Shown: positions 43,851 through 54,151, numbered from the stretch's first letter. The stretch: 64,000 bases of DNA from Blautia sp. MSJ-19 (GCF_018918125.1 NZ_JAHLQA010000006.1:1-64000), one strand, 5' to 3'. Numbers and translations: made by a program. Notes: generated by a model from the letters alone, not told the origin.

Positions 43851-45233
43851 ATGAAATGGAGTAAAGTAACAGCCGTTAGCCTTGCAGCAGTCATGGCAGC
43901 ATCTATGGCCACAGTAGGAGGTTCCACAGTCGTATTTGCAGATGGTGATCTGAATTACGCAGACATCAAACTTGGAGAGGATTACACAGACCTCAGCGCG
44001 GACCTGAAACTTCTGACAAACAGAACCGATATGCTGGATGCTGATTACACAGGAAAAAACTGGGATGCATACCTCAAAGAGTTCAATGAAATGTACCCGA
44101 ACATCAATGTAGAGATCGAAGGAATCACCGATTACGCACAGGATTCTCTGCTTCGTCTGCAGGGTGGTGACTGGGGTGACATCATGATGATCCCGGAAGT
44201 TGACAAAGCAGATCTTTCTACATATTTCCTTTCTTATGGTGATGTAGATTCTGTAAGCGAGCAGGTAAAATATCCAAACAGATGGCTGTATGACGGACAG
44301 GTATACGGAATCCCGGTAACTGTTGTCGGCCGTGGAGTCCTCTACAATAAGAAAGTATTTGCAGATGCAGGAATCACAGAGACACCTAAGACACCAGAGG
44401 ATTTCATCAAAGATCTTCAGGCGATCAAAGATAACACAGATGCGATCCCGCTTTACACAAACTACGCAGCAGGCTGGACAATGGGTGCATGGGATGACTA
44501 TATTGGCGTAGCTGCAACAGGCGATGCAAAATACAGAAACCAGGAATTCCCGCATGCAAAAGATCCATTTGCTGACAAGGGCGACGGAACAGGCGCTTAC
44601 AACGTATACAAGATCCTCTACGATGCAGTTGCAAACGGACTTACAGAAGACGACTACACAACAACAGACTGGGAGAGCAGCAAAGGTATGCTGAACAACG
44701 GTCAGATCGGAACAATGGTACTTGGTTCCTGGGCTTACCCGCAGATGCAGGGTGCAGGCGACAACGCTGACGATATCGGATACTTCGCATTCCCGATCAC
44801 AGTAGACGGAAAACAGTATTCACCGGCAGACGAAGACTACTGCTTCGGTATCAACGCAGAAGATGATGCAGAAAAACAGGAAGCAGCAATGGTATTTGTA
44901 AAATGGATGACAGAGAAATCCCAGTACTCCTACAACGAAGGCGGACTCCCGATCGCAGTTGGTGATGAACAGTACCCATCCGTATACGATGAGTTTACAG
45001 CAAACAACGTAGAGTTCATTTCCAATGAACCGGCACTGGAAGGTGAAGAAGACCTCCTGAATGAACTGAATGCAGATTCTGAGCTGATGGTTGGCGCAGG
45101 CGGAAACGAAAAGATCCAGGGAATCGTAGAGCATGCAGCAAACGGTGATGAAGAATTTGATGACATCATGACAGAGTGGAATGAGGCATGGAGCGATGCT
45201 CAGGATACTGATGGAGTAGAAGTAAACGAATAA
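43851..45233 (+). CDS. Extracellular solute-binding protein for mannan oligosaccharides, without lipobox
   Basis: A 460-residue family-1 type binding protein. The signal peptide (residues 1-31) ends VVFA-DG; where a lipoprotein would have LxxCGGS it reads MATVGGS, so the lipidation cysteine is absent. The mature protein has the usual two lobes (WDAYLKEFNEMYPNINVEIEG, GIPVTVVGRGVLYNKKVF, LNNGQIGTMVLGSWAYPQMQ, YCFGINAEDDAEKQEAAMVFVKWM). Position at the head of the permease and GH130 operon indicates beta-manno-oligosaccharides as ligand; this is inference from context. A stem-loop follows the gene. Confidence 0.88.
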   Translation: MKWSKVTAVSLAAVMAASMATVGGSTVVFADGDLNYADIKLGEDYTDLSADLKLLTNRTDMLDADYTGKNWDAYLKEFNEMYPNINVEIEGITDYAQDSLLRLQGGDWGDIMMIPEVDKADLSTYFLSYGDVDSVSEQVKYPNRWLYDGQVYGIPVTVVGRGVLYNKKVFADAGITETPKTPEDFIKDLQAIKDNTDAIPLYTNYAAGWTMGAWDDYIGVAATGDAKYRNQEFPHAKDPFADKGDGTGAYNVYKILYDAVANGLTEDDYTTTDWESSKGMLNNGQIGTMVLGSWAYPQMQGAGDNADDIGYFAFPITVDGKQYSPADEDYCFGINAEDDAEKQEAAMVFVKWMTEKSQYSYNEGGLPIAVGDEQYPSVYDEFTANNVEFISNEPALEGEEDLLNELNADSELMVGAGGNEKIQGIVEHAANGDEEFDDIMTEWNEAWSDAQDTDGVEVNE

Positions 45234-45263
45234 ACAGAACGGAGTAAACCGTAACTTGAATGC

Positions 45264-45294
45264 TTCAGGCGGGGAAAGATAACCCCCGCCTGAA
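45264..45294 (+). promoter_or_regulatory. Intercistronic stem-loop after the binding-protein gene
   Basis: TTCAGGCGGGG pairs with CCCCGCCTGAA around a 9-nt loop, with no T-run. It probably stabilises the upstream mRNA and lets the binding protein be made in excess over the permeases. Confidence 0.6.
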
Positions 45295-45312
45295 AATGTA
45301 AGGAGGGAAATT

Positions 45313-46296
45313 ATGGGACAGAGTGGATTCACACAGTGGCGAAAAAGCAAAAAAGGACAGCAGACGATCGTTATCCTTGCTTTTATCATTATCCCATTGA
45401 TATTACTGTTCACCTTTACTTATCTTCCATTTGCAGAAATGGTGAAATTCAGTTTCTACAAGATGAAATATGTAGGAACAAGAAAATTTGTCGGACTTGA
45501 TAACTACAGAGCAATCTTCAGGCGTGATGATATCCTCGGAGCTCTGAAACTCTGCCTGTATTATATGGCAGGTTCTATCATCCAGCTTGTGATCGCACTT
45601 TACCTGGCAACGATCTTAAGCATGAAGGTAAAATGCGGAAATCTTTTTAAGGGCTTCATGTTTTTCCCTTATCTGATCAATGGTATTGCGATCGGATTTA
45701 TCTTTAAATTCTTTTATACTCGTGGATTCGTATTTGATACTGTTCTTCAGTGGTGCGGATTCCAGCTTGACAATCTGCCATACTGGCTGAAGGATCAGTC
45801 TATCAACAACTGGTCACTGGTGGCATCTTCCGTATGGAGATACTTCGGTCAGAATATGGTTTTGTTTATTGGTGCGATCATGTCTGTAGACGGAGCACTT
45901 TATGAGGCGGCAGATCTGGATGGAGCAAACAAGTTCCAGCAGTTCAGATACATTATCCTGCCAAGTATCAAGACAATCGTAACTTTGAATATTATCCTGT
46001 CTATCACAGGTGCATTAAGTGCATTTGAGGCTCCGTTCGTTATCACCAGCGGTGCAAACGGAACCGGAACATTCTTCGTAGTTATGAACACGATCGCACA
46101 TACCAACCAGAAAGTTGGTCTTGCATCCGCAATGGCGGTATTCCTGCTCGTGATCATCATCATAGCGAAATTCCTGCAGGATGCATTTTTCAAGTATATC
46201 TTCCGAAATGCAAGTGCAGATGATGAAGCATATGATGCGAAGAAGAAAAAGAAAAAAGCAGCAAAACTTGCAGCTTCCGCGAAAGGAGGAAACTAG
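45313..46296 (+). CDS. Sugar ABC transporter permease (MalF/UgpA type)
   Basis: A 327-residue inner-membrane subunit with about six helices. The EAA loop is EAADLDGANKFQQFRYIILP (about 197-216). The C-terminus is a lysine- and alanine-rich tail (KKKKKKAAKLAASAKGGN) of unknown purpose. Partner of the permease encoded 3 bp downstream. No ATPase is encoded in the locus, so a shared MsmK-type ATPase from elsewhere would drive import. Confidence 0.92.
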   Translation: MGQSGFTQWRKSKKGQQTIVILAFIIIPLILLFTFTYLPFAEMVKFSFYKMKYVGTRKFVGLDNYRAIFRRDDILGALKLCLYYMAGSIIQLVIALYLATILSMKVKCGNLFKGFMFFPYLINGIAIGFIFKFFYTRGFVFDTVLQWCGFQLDNLPYWLKDQSINNWSLVASSVWRYFGQNMVLFIGAIMSVDGALYEAADLDGANKFQQFRYIILPSIKTIVTLNIILSITGALSAFEAPFVITSGANGTGTFFVVMNTIAHTNQKVGLASAMAVFLLVIIIIAKFLQDAFFKYIFRNASADDEAYDAKKKKKKAAKLAASAKGGN

Positions 46297-46299
46297 GAT

Positions 46300-47178
46300 A
46301 TGGCACAGACAGCAGCAGCTCCTGCAAAAAGAAAAAAACATTACAGTGCAGGCTTTGTGATCTGGACGATCGTGAAATATTTTTCCCTGATTTTCTTTGC
46401 ATTTGTGGCAGTTCTTCCGATCGTTTCCTGCGTGATCACTGCTTTTAAGACAGATGCAGAATATAAGAGCACAAATGTTATGACTCTGCCACAGAGCTGG
46501 CTGAATTTTGATAACTTTGTGAAAGCCTTTACCAAAGCAAACATGCTGACTGCATTCAGAAACTCCCTGATCATTCTGGTAGCAGTCCTTTTAATCTCCA
46601 TTATCATTGGAACACAGCTTGCATATGTACTGAACCGTTTCAAATTCCGCGGAAATGCCCTGATCCGTAATCTGTTTACTTTTGCGGCTCTGCTTCCGGC
46701 AGTTGCCATGCAGGTAGCAGTTTACGAAATTATGGTAAATCTGCATTTTGTAAACACCCTTTATGGTTACATTATCATGATGTGTGGAACAGATGTTATT
46801 TCTATTTACATCTTTATCCAGTATTTTGAGAACCTTCCGGTTTCCCTCGACGAATCCGCATATCTGGATGGAGCTTCTTACTTTACCATTTACCGTAAGA
46901 TCCTTCTTCCGCTTCTGAAACCGGCAATCGTGACATCTATCATTCTGAAAGGTGCCAATACTTACAATGAATATTACTGTGCACAGCTTTATCTGCAGGA
47001 TAAAACAAAACTCTGTACAGTAGCAACTTCCCTGTATACATTTACGGGTCCTATGGGAAATCAGTACAATCTGATCTGCGCAGGTGTTATCATCTCTCTT
47101 CTTCCTGCCCTGATCGTATTCGTTATTTTCCAGAACCAGATCTACAGCGGTGTTGCAGCAGGTGCAGTCAAAGGCTGA
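46300..47178 (+). CDS. Sugar ABC transporter permease (MalG/UgpE type)
   Basis: A 292-residue permease with about six helices and an EAA-type loop ESAYLDGASYFTIYRKILLP (about 187-206). It pairs with the upstream permease to carry oligosaccharides delivered by the binding protein. The ribosome site GGAGG lies at the end of the upstream gene. Normal size for the family. The AGE-type epimerase gene starts 22 bp later. Confidence 0.92.
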   Translation: MAQTAAAPAKRKKHYSAGFVIWTIVKYFSLIFFAFVAVLPIVSCVITAFKTDAEYKSTNVMTLPQSWLNFDNFVKAFTKANMLTAFRNSLIILVAVLLISIIIGTQLAYVLNRFKFRGNALIRNLFTFAALLPAVAMQVAVYEIMVNLHFVNTLYGYIIMMCGTDVISIYIFIQYFENLPVSLDESAYLDGASYFTIYRKILLPLLKPAIVTSIILKGANTYNEYYCAQLYLQDKTKLCTVATSLYTFTGPMGNQYNLICAGVIISLLPALIVFVIFQNQIYSGVAAGAVKG

Positions 47179-47200
47179 TGGACAAAGGAGCAGAAGGAAT

Positions 47201-48373
47201 ATGATAAACGAAATAAAAGAGCATCTTGTGAACGGAATTATTCCTTTCTGGAAATCTGTTCGCGATGATGAATTTGGCGGATATTACGGATATATGGATT
47301 ACAACCTTGGACTGGACAAGAAAGCAGTCAAAGGCTGTATCCTGAACAGCCGTATCACATGGTTTTTTTCAAAGGCATACAAGGTTCTCGGTGATGAGAG
47401 CCTTCTGAAAGAAGCCATCCACGGCTACGAATTTATGAAAGAGCACTGTGTGGACAAAGAGTACGGCGGTGTTTTCTGGTCTGTAAAATATGACGGAACA
47501 CCGGAAGACACCACGAAGCACACATACAATCAGGCGTTCAGTATCTATGCATTGTCTGCATATTATGATGCGACAGGTGATGAGGAAAGCATTCAGCTTG
47601 CATCAGAGATCTACGACATCATTGAATCAAAATGCACGGATGCAGAAGGATATCTGGAAGCTTTTGACCGGAAATTCCAGCCGGTGGAAAACGACAAACT
47701 TTCCGAAAACGGAGTTATCGCGGACAAGACGATGAACACTCTGCTTCATGTATTTGAGGCATATACAGAGTTTTACCGCGTGACAAAAAGAAAAGATGTG
47801 AAGGCGCGTCTGGAGTGGATGATGGATATCATCGCAGACAAGATCTACAATCCGGTCCTCAAGAGGCAGGAAGTATTTTTTGACGCACATTACAATTCCC
47901 TGATCGATCTTCATTCCTATGGACATGACATTGAGACAGCATGGCTTCTCGATTATGGAACAGAAGTGCTTGGGGAAGAAAGCTATACGAAAAAGATCGG
48001 CGAGATCACAAAAGCTCTTACAAAGCAGATCTACGAGACTGCTTTTGACGGACATTCACTCAGTAACGAGTGCGAAAAAGGTGTGGTCGATACGGACCGT
48101 GTATGGTGGGTGCAGGCAGAAGGTGTGATCGGTTTTCTGAACGGATATCAGCATGACACTTCAAAGAAAGAATACCTGGAAGCATCAAAGAGCATCTGGG
48201 AGTACATCAAAGAATACGTGATCGACAGGCGAAATGGTTCCGAATGGTTCTGGCTTGTGGACAAAGACGGAAAACCTTACGAAGACAGACCGATCATAGA
48301 ACCATGGAAATGCCCTTACCATAATGGAAGGATGTGCCTGGAAGTAATAAGGAGAAATATAGATGTTGCATAA
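47201..48373 (+). CDS. Cellobiose/mannobiose 2-epimerase (AGE family)
   Basis: A 390-residue (alpha/alpha)6-barrel enzyme. R51, H183, H242, E245 and H374 lie at, or one residue from, the positions described for Ruminococcus albus cellobiose 2-epimerase (Arg52, His184, His243, Glu246, His374), within motifs [25 protein letters not shown] and PYHNGRM. It would turn beta-1,4-mannobiose into mannosyl-glucose, the substrate of the next gene's phosphorylase. Cytoplasmic. Start at 47201 follows GAAGGAA; the upstream in-frame ATG at 47150 is within the permease gene. Overlaps the first GH130 gene by 11 bp. Confidence 0.92.
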   Translation: MINEIKEHLVNGIIPFWKSVRDDEFGGYYGYMDYNLGLDKKAVKGCILNSRITWFFSKAYKVLGDESLLKEAIHGYEFMKEHCVDKEYGGVFWSVKYDGTPEDTTKHTYNQAFSIYALSAYYDATGDEESIQLASEIYDIIESKCTDAEGYLEAFDRKFQPVENDKLSENGVIADKTMNTLLHVFEAYTEFYRVTKRKDVKARLEWMMDIIADKIYNPVLKRQEVFFDAHYNSLIDLHSYGHDIETAWLLDYGTEVLGEESYTKKIGEITKALTKQIYETAFDGHSLSNECEKGVVDTDRVWWVQAEGVIGFLNGYQHDTSKKEYLEASKSIWEYIKEYVIDRRNGSEWFWLVDKDGKPYEDRPIIEPWKCPYHNGRMCLEVIRRNIDVA

Positions 48374-49541
48374 GAATTATTATATTGAAGCAGAAAAACA
48401 GCGAAAGATCATTGAGCGCAAAAATGAAAAGACAGATTTCTACAACGGAATCTATGACAGATATAAATATCCGGTCCTGACAAGAGATTTTATCCCGCTT
48501 ACCTGGCGTTATGATCTCAATACAGAGACAAACCCGGACTTCATGGAAAGACTTGGCGTGAATGCAGTTATGAACTCCGGTGCGATCAAACTCAACGGAA
48601 AATATCTCATCGTTGTTCGTGTAGAGGGAAATGACCGTAAATCTTTCTTTGCAGTGGCAGAGAGTGACAACGGAATCGACAATTTCCATTTCTGGGATTA
48701 CCCGGTCGTTCTGCCGGATACCTGCCCGGAAGAAACCAATGTTTACGATATGCGTCTGACGCAGCATGAGGACGGCTGGATCTACGGCGTGTTCTGTTCT
48801 GAGAGCAAAGACACCACCACAAACGATCTCTCCGCAGCAGTTGCAGAGGCCGGAATCGTAAGAACGAAAGACTTAAAGACCTGGGAGCGTCTGGATAATC
48901 TTAAGACTCTTCGCTCCCCACAGCAGAGAAACGTTGTCCTTCATCCGGAATTCGTAGACGGCAAGTATGCATTCTACACACGTCCGATGGATGGCTTCAT
49001 TGAGACAGGAAGCGGCGGTGGAATCGGATTTGGTCTCTGTGAGGATATCGAACATGCAGTGATCGATGAAGAAAAGATCATCAGCAGAAGAGTATACCAC
49101 ACTCTGACAGAGTCCAAGAACGGTGCCGGAGCAGTTCCGATCCGTGGTAAAAAATGCTGGATCAACATTGCACACGGTGTCCGCAATACAGCAGCAGGAC
49201 TTCGCTATGTACTCTATGCATTTGCAACAGACCTCAACGATCCGTCAAAAGTGATCGCACAGCCGTCCGGTGTATTCCTTGTACCGTTTGGTGAGGAGCG
49301 TGTCGGAGATGTTTCAAACGTTGTATTCACAAATGGTGCGATCGCAGATGAGGATGGAAAGATCTTCATCTACTATGCATCCTGTGACACAAGAATGCAT
49401 GTTGCAACGACAACGATCAACAAGATGGAAGACTATCTCTTCAACACACCGGAAGATCCGCTTCGCTCCCCGGACTGTGTAAAACAGAGATGCGAGTTGA
49501 TCGCCAAAAACCTGGAACTTCTTCAGAGAGAGGCAGAATAA
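48363..49541 (+). CDS. GH130_1 4-O-beta-D-mannosyl-D-glucose phosphorylase
   Basis: A 392-residue five-bladed beta-propeller enzyme that phosphorolyses mannosyl-glucose to alpha-mannose-1-phosphate and glucose. [36 protein letters not shown] and the acid-bearing NVYDMRLT motif (D129, matching the proton-donor Asp of characterised members) identify subfamily 1. The long N-terminal helix (about 1-40) typical of this subfamily is present. Translationally coupled to the epimerase that makes its substrate. No signal peptide, so the reaction is intracellular. Confidence 0.92.
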   Translation: MLHKNYYIEAEKQRKIIERKNEKTDFYNGIYDRYKYPVLTRDFIPLTWRYDLNTETNPDFMERLGVNAVMNSGAIKLNGKYLIVVRVEGNDRKSFFAVAESDNGIDNFHFWDYPVVLPDTCPEETNVYDMRLTQHEDGWIYGVFCSESKDTTTNDLSAAVAEAGIVRTKDLKTWERLDNLKTLRSPQQRNVVLHPEFVDGKYAFYTRPMDGFIETGSGGGIGFGLCEDIEHAVIDEEKIISRRVYHTLTESKNGAGAVPIRGKKCWINIAHGVRNTAAGLRYVLYAFATDLNDPSKVIAQPSGVFLVPFGEERVGDVSNVVFTNGAIADEDGKIFIYYASCDTRMHVATTTINKMEDYLFNTPEDPLRSPDCVKQRCELIAKNLELLQREAE

Positions 49542-49590
49542 AGACAGTTCTGAAGAAGTTAAATCAACCAATAACAGGAGGAAAATCCGA

Positions 49591-50613
49591 ATGAGTAAAT
49601 ATAAAATGATCAGCCCGGCAGTACCAAACATGCCATGGCAGGAAAAACCGGAAAATCTTACAGGAGCACCGCTCTGGCGTTACACAGCAAATCCGGTGAT
49701 CGACCGTAACCCGGTAGAGGGTGTAGCACGAATCTTCAACAGTGCTGTTATCCCATACGAAGGAAAATTTATCGGCGTATTCCGTGGAGAGCAGACAAAT
49801 GGTGTTCCGTTTATCTACCTCGGAAGAAGTGAAGATGCACTTCACTGGGAATTCAATAAAGAAAAAATCAATTTTGTCGATGAAAAAGGCGAATCTTTCA
49901 TGCCGAAATACGCATACGACCCGCGCCTTGTAAAAGTAGAAGATGCATATTATCTGATCTGGTGCCAGGATTTTTACGGCGCATCCATCGGACTTGCAAA
50001 GACAACTGATTTCAAGACTTTCACAAGACTTGAAAATCCATTCATCCCATTTAACAGAAATGCAGTTCTCTTTCCAAGAAAGATCAATGGAAATTATGTA
50101 ATGCTTTCCAGACCGTCTGACAGCGGGCACACACCGTTTGGTGATATTTTCCTGAGCGAAAGCCCGGATATGACTTACTGGGGAAAACACCGTCATGTAA
50201 TGGGAAAAACACCGGAATGGTGGCAGTCCGTCAAGATCGGCGGCGGTGCAGCTCCGATCGAGACAAGTGAAGGATGGCTTCTTTTCTATCATGGTGTAAC
50301 CGGAACCTGCAACGGATATGTTTATTCTATCGGCGGTGCGATCCTGGATATCGACGAGCCGTCTAAAGTAAAATACCGCTGTGAAAACTTCCTTCTGACA
50401 CCGGAGACATGGTATGAAGAACGTGGATTTGTTCCGAACGTATGCTTCCCATGTGCAACCATTCATGACTCTGAGACAGGCAGGATCGCTCTGTATTACG
50501 GCGCAGCAGACAGCTATGTTGGTGTCGCATTTACAACCGTTGACGAGATCATCGACTACATCAAAGAGCATAGTCTGGTAAGAGAAGAAGATACAGAACT
50601 GGGCATCCGCTAA
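49591..50613 (+). CDS. GH130_2 beta-1,4-manno-oligosaccharide phosphorylase
   Basis: A 340-residue GH130 propeller without the long N-terminal helix, as in subfamily 2 (R. albus RaMP2 type). NPVEGVARIFNSAVIPYEGKFIGVFRGEQ, YDPRLVKVEDAYYLIWCQDF (D110 as likely proton donor) and GGGAAPIETSEGWLLFYHG are diagnostic. It removes the non-reducing mannose of longer manno-oligosaccharides as mannose-1-phosphate, complementing the first phosphorylase. Preceded by AGGAGG; 49 bp after the upstream gene. Confidence 0.92.
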   Translation: MSKYKMISPAVPNMPWQEKPENLTGAPLWRYTANPVIDRNPVEGVARIFNSAVIPYEGKFIGVFRGEQTNGVPFIYLGRSEDALHWEFNKEKINFVDEKGESFMPKYAYDPRLVKVEDAYYLIWCQDFYGASIGLAKTTDFKTFTRLENPFIPFNRNAVLFPRKINGNYVMLSRPSDSGHTPFGDIFLSESPDMTYWGKHRHVMGKTPEWWQSVKIGGGAAPIETSEGWLLFYHGVTGTCNGYVYSIGGAILDIDEPSKVKYRCENFLLTPETWYEERGFVPNVCFPCATIHDSETGRIALYYGAADSYVGVAFTTVDEIIDYIKEHSLVREEDTELGIR

Positions 50614-50658
50614 AAACAGTTCAGATTGATTTGTGTAAGAAAACGAGGATAAATTATT

Positions 50659-51600
50659 ATGGCGATCATTAAACTGAAACCAAGTTTTAAGGATTATCTC
50701 TGGGGCGGCACAAAGCTCAAGACAGAGTACGGAAAAGAGTATGATGGAGATATTCTGGCAGAATCATGGGAACTTTCCTGCCACCCGGCAGGTCCGAGCT
50801 ATGTGGACAGCGGAGAGTACAAAGGAGACACTCTCTCCGAGTATATCCTTATGGAAGGAAAAAAAGTCACCGGAACACATGCCAGAAAATATGATGAATT
50901 TCCAATCCTGATTAAATTTATCGATGCGAAGAAAGATCTTTCCATTCAGGTACATCCGGATGATGATTATGCGCTCAAGAATGAAGGGCAGTATGGAAAG
51001 ACCGAAATGTGGTACATCATGGAATGCGACGAAGGCTCCTTCGTATACTATGGATTTTCCAGAGAAGTCTCCAAAGAAGAATTCCAGGAGCGCATCAAAA
51101 ACAAAACACTTCCAGAAGTTCTGAACAAAGTTGAAGTTCAGAAAGGAGATGTACTGTTCATCGAACCTGGCACGATCCATGCGATTGGCAAAGGAAATGT
51201 GATCGCTGAGATTCAGCAGAACTCCAACGTGACCTACCGCGTTTACGATTACGGACGCAAGGGACCAGACGGAAAGGAACGTGACCTTCATATCGAGAAA
51301 GCTCTTCAGGTAACGAAGACCGTTCCAATCCTCCGTAAGAAATCCTTCGAGCCGCATATCGTATCCTGCCCGTATTTCACTGTAGACAAGCTCGTCCTCG
51401 ACGGACAGCGCGTCAAAAAAGTATTCGGCGAGATCGATAAGACTTCTTTCGTAAGCATTCTCGTCATGGAAGGAGAAGGAACGATCCGCGACAAAGATGA
51501 CACACTGAGTTTCAAAAAAGGAGACAGTCTCTTTGTCACAGCCAATACCGGCGAGTATGAACTGGAAGGTGCATTTGAAGCACTTGTGACAACTGTATAA
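50659..51600 (+). CDS. manA: Mannose-6-phosphate isomerase, class I
   Basis: A 313-residue cupin-type zinc isomerase converting mannose-6-phosphate to fructose-6-phosphate. PSFKDYLWGGTKLKTEYG, AESWELSCHPAGPS, LSIQVHPDDDYA (zinc histidine), KTEMWYIMECDEG and IEPGTIHAIGKG (zinc histidine) are the typical motifs of the short Firmicutes form. It completes the route from GH130-derived mannose-1-phosphate, after the mutase at 39763, into glycolysis. A terminator follows, so downstream genes are probably read at lower level. Confidence 0.94.
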   Translation: MAIIKLKPSFKDYLWGGTKLKTEYGKEYDGDILAESWELSCHPAGPSYVDSGEYKGDTLSEYILMEGKKVTGTHARKYDEFPILIKFIDAKKDLSIQVHPDDDYALKNEGQYGKTEMWYIMECDEGSFVYYGFSREVSKEEFQERIKNKTLPEVLNKVEVQKGDVLFIEPGTIHAIGKGNVIAEIQQNSNVTYRVYDYGRKGPDGKERDLHIEKALQVTKTVPILRKKSFEPHIVSCPYFTVDKLVLDGQRVKKVFGEIDKTSFVSILVMEGEGTIRDKDDTLSFKKGDSLFVTANTGEYELEGAFEALVTTV

Positions 51601-51618
51601 AATGATTTTCAATATGTA

Positions 51619-51650
51619 ACAGGGACAGTCCGTTTCGGACTGTCCTTGTT
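51619..51650 (+). terminator. Intrinsic terminator after manA
   Basis: GGGACAGTCCG pairs with CGGACTGTCC around a 3-nt loop, followed by TTGTT. A close relative of this hairpin follows the GH1 gene at 54152. Confidence 0.65.
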
Positions 51651-51686
51651 TACAGTAATATAAGAATATGAGGGAGAAATAAAAGC

Positions 51687-52733
51687 ATGCGGATTCAAGC
51701 AGATCATAAAAAACTACAGTATTGTGGAAGGATTGATACCACAGATCCAAAGGCACCTGTTTTTGTCTATCCATGTACTTCTGTAGGAATGAAATTTACA
51801 GGTAATGTCCTGAAAATTTCAGTGAAAAACAAAAATGCATATTGGGATAATTTTCTGGGATGTATACTTGACGGGGAGCAGACAGCTCTGCTGCTTCCGA
51901 AATCCGGGGAAGCTGTGCTGGATATTCCGGTGAAAGAAAATGCAGACAGTGAACATGAGGTGTTTTTTTTCAAAAGACAGGATTCCTGTCATGAACTGAC
52001 AATACTTGGATTTGAAATAGAAGAAAATGCCAGACTCCTTGATATGCCGGAGAAACCGAAACGAAAGATAGAAGTGTTCGGAGATTCTGTTTCTGCAGGA
52101 GAGGTTTCAGAGGCTATGGACTACGTAGGAAAAACAGACCCGGAACATAATGGAGAATATTCCAACAGCTGGTATTCTTATGCATGGATGACAGCAAGAA
52201 ACCTGAATGCTCAGATTCACGATACCGCGCAGGGGGGAATCGCACTTATGGACAAAACAGGATGGTTCTGCGAGCCGGATGCAGTGGGGATGGAATCGAC
52301 CTGGGACAAGATCCAGTATCATCCGCTTCTTGGACCGGCAGTCAATTGGGACTTTGACAGATATACTCCACAGGTGGTGATCGTTGCGATAGGTCAGAAC
52401 GATAGTCATCCCGTTGACTACATGAAAGAAAATTATGATGGAGAGAAATCTGCTACATGGAGAGACCATTATGAAGCGTTTCTCCGGAAACTGAGGAATC
52501 AGTATCCGGCTGCGCAGATCATCTGCTGTACCACATTACTGGAACACGACGAAAACTGGGATCGGAGCATCGGGGAAGCAGTACACAGAATAAATGATCC
52601 AAAGATCACACAGTACAGATTTAAACGAAATGGAAAAGGCACGCCGGGCCACTTAAGAATTCCTGAAGCACGGGAGATGGCAGATGAATTGACTGCTTAC
52701 ATACAAAAGCTTAAAATAGAAGAATGGGAATAG
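51687..52733 (+). CDS. CE2-like SGNH carbohydrate (acetyl-mannan) esterase
   Basis: A 348-residue two-domain protein. Residues 1-110 form a jelly-roll-type domain (FVYPCTSVGMKFTGNVLKIS) as in CE2 enzymes; residues 124-348 form an SGNH hydrolase with block I FGDSVSAGE (nucleophile serine about 131), block III VAIGQNDS and block V GHLRIPEAREMA (His). CE2 enzymes remove acetyl groups from mannan and xylan oligosaccharides. There is no signal peptide, so it acts on imported oligosaccharides, as in the Roseburia mannan locus. Starts 86 bp after manA, beyond a terminator. Confidence 0.82.
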   Translation: MRIQADHKKLQYCGRIDTTDPKAPVFVYPCTSVGMKFTGNVLKISVKNKNAYWDNFLGCILDGEQTALLLPKSGEAVLDIPVKENADSEHEVFFFKRQDSCHELTILGFEIEENARLLDMPEKPKRKIEVFGDSVSAGEVSEAMDYVGKTDPEHNGEYSNSWYSYAWMTARNLNAQIHDTAQGGIALMDKTGWFCEPDAVGMESTWDKIQYHPLLGPAVNWDFDRYTPQVVIVAIGQNDSHPVDYMKENYDGEKSATWRDHYEAFLRKLRNQYPAAQIICCTTLLEHDENWDRSIGEAVHRINDPKITQYRFKRNGKGTPGHLRIPEAREMADELTAYIQKLKIEEWE

Positions 52734-52764
52734 CATAAATATTCAGACAGGGAGGAAAGGACGA

Positions 52765-54123
52765 ATGGCATTTCGAAAAGACTTTGTATGGGGAGCGGCA
52801 ACAAGCGCCTATCAGATAGAGGGCGCTGCAAACACTGGAGGAAAGGGACTGCATATCTGGGATGTCTATACTGCACAGCCAGGTCATGTATTTGAACAAC
52901 ATACGGGGAAAACAGCATGTGACCATTATCACAGATACCGTGAAGATGTTCAGATCATGAAAGAAATCGGTCTGAAGGCTTATCGATTTTCCATCGACTG
53001 GTCGAGAGTTATGCCTGAAGGCTTTGGGCGTGTAAATGAAGAGGGACTTGCTTTTTATAATGCGTTGATCGATGAACTTCTGGAAAATGGGATTGAACCA
53101 TATATTACCCTCTATCACTGGGAACTTCCGTATGAGCTTTATAAACGTGGCGGATGGATGAATCCACAGATCGTGGAATGGTTTGGAGAATATGCGAAAC
53201 TGATTGCAGAACGATTCAGCGACAAAGTGACAAACTATTTCACGCTGAATGAGCCGCAGTGCTTTGTAGGACTGGGATTTCTGACGGGGGCTCACGCACC
53301 GGGACTTAAGATGCCGCTCAGGGATACTTTTGAGATGGCACATAATGTCATGAAGGCTCACGGAAGAGCAGTTCAGATGCTTCGTCAGTATGGAAAACAG
53401 AAGCTTACGATAGGCTATGCTCCAACCTGTGGTATGTGCTATCCGGAAACAGAAAAACCGGAAGATATTGAAGCTGCAAGGCAGATGATGTTTTCACTGC
53501 AGCCGGATGACAGTAACTGGACCTGGAACATACCGTGGTGGTCAGATCCGGTTCTTCTGGGACATTATCCGGAAGAAGGACTTGAACGATATGAAAAATA
53601 TCTTCCAAAGATTACAGATGAAGACATGAAACTGATCTCGGAGCCAATAGATATCTATGGACAGAATATTTATAATGGAAGATGCATTCGGATGGGTGCA
53701 GATGGAAAACCAGAAGAAGTAAAAAGATATGAGGGATTTCCAAAGACAGCAATTGACTGGCCAGTGACACCGGAAGTTCTTTACTGGGGACCGAAGTTCC
53801 TGTATGAACGCTATCAGAAACCAATCTATATCACAGAAAACGGAATTTCCTGTCATGATGTTGTCTCACTGGACGGAAAAGTTCATGATCCGAACAGGAT
53901 TGATTTCCTTGCAAGATATTTACATGAATTAAAACGCGCAGCAGGAGAAATAGATCTGAGGGGATATTTCCAGTGGTCATTGATGGATAACTTTGAATGG
54001 GCCAAAGGCTACTCTGAACGTTTTGGACTGGCTTATGTGGATTTCCGGACGCAGGAGAGAATTCTTAAAGCTTCCGCATACTGGTATCGTGATATGATTC
54101 GGAACAACGGAGAAAATTTATAA
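52765..54123 (+). CDS. GH1 beta-glucosidase/beta-glycosidase
   Basis: A 452-residue TIM-barrel retaining glycosidase. FVWGAATSAYQIEGA opens the domain; acid/base E163 lies in TLNEPQ and nucleophile E358 in YITENG; the aglycone-binding WSLMDNFEWAKGY region is intact. No signal peptide. In this locus it probably trims non-reducing glucose from glucomannan oligosaccharides; the presence of no 6-phosphate-binding Ser-Lys-Tyr pattern that I can confirm leaves open a 6-phospho activity. Lies 31 bp after the esterase and ends in a terminator. Confidence 0.93.
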   Translation: MAFRKDFVWGAATSAYQIEGAANTGGKGLHIWDVYTAQPGHVFEQHTGKTACDHYHRYREDVQIMKEIGLKAYRFSIDWSRVMPEGFGRVNEEGLAFYNALIDELLENGIEPYITLYHWELPYELYKRGGWMNPQIVEWFGEYAKLIAERFSDKVTNYFTLNEPQCFVGLGFLTGAHAPGLKMPLRDTFEMAHNVMKAHGRAVQMLRQYGKQKLTIGYAPTCGMCYPETEKPEDIEAARQMMFSLQPDDSNWTWNIPWWSDPVLLGHYPEEGLERYEKYLPKITDEDMKLISEPIDIYGQNIYNGRCIRMGADGKPEEVKRYEGFPKTAIDWPVTPEVLYWGPKFLYERYQKPIYITENGISCHDVVSLDGKVHDPNRIDFLARYLHELKRAAGEIDLRGYFQWSLMDNFEWAKGYSERFGLAYVDFRTQERILKASAYWYRDMIRNNGENL

Positions 54124-54151
54124 AAACCAGAAGAAGAGTTTCAAACATCCG

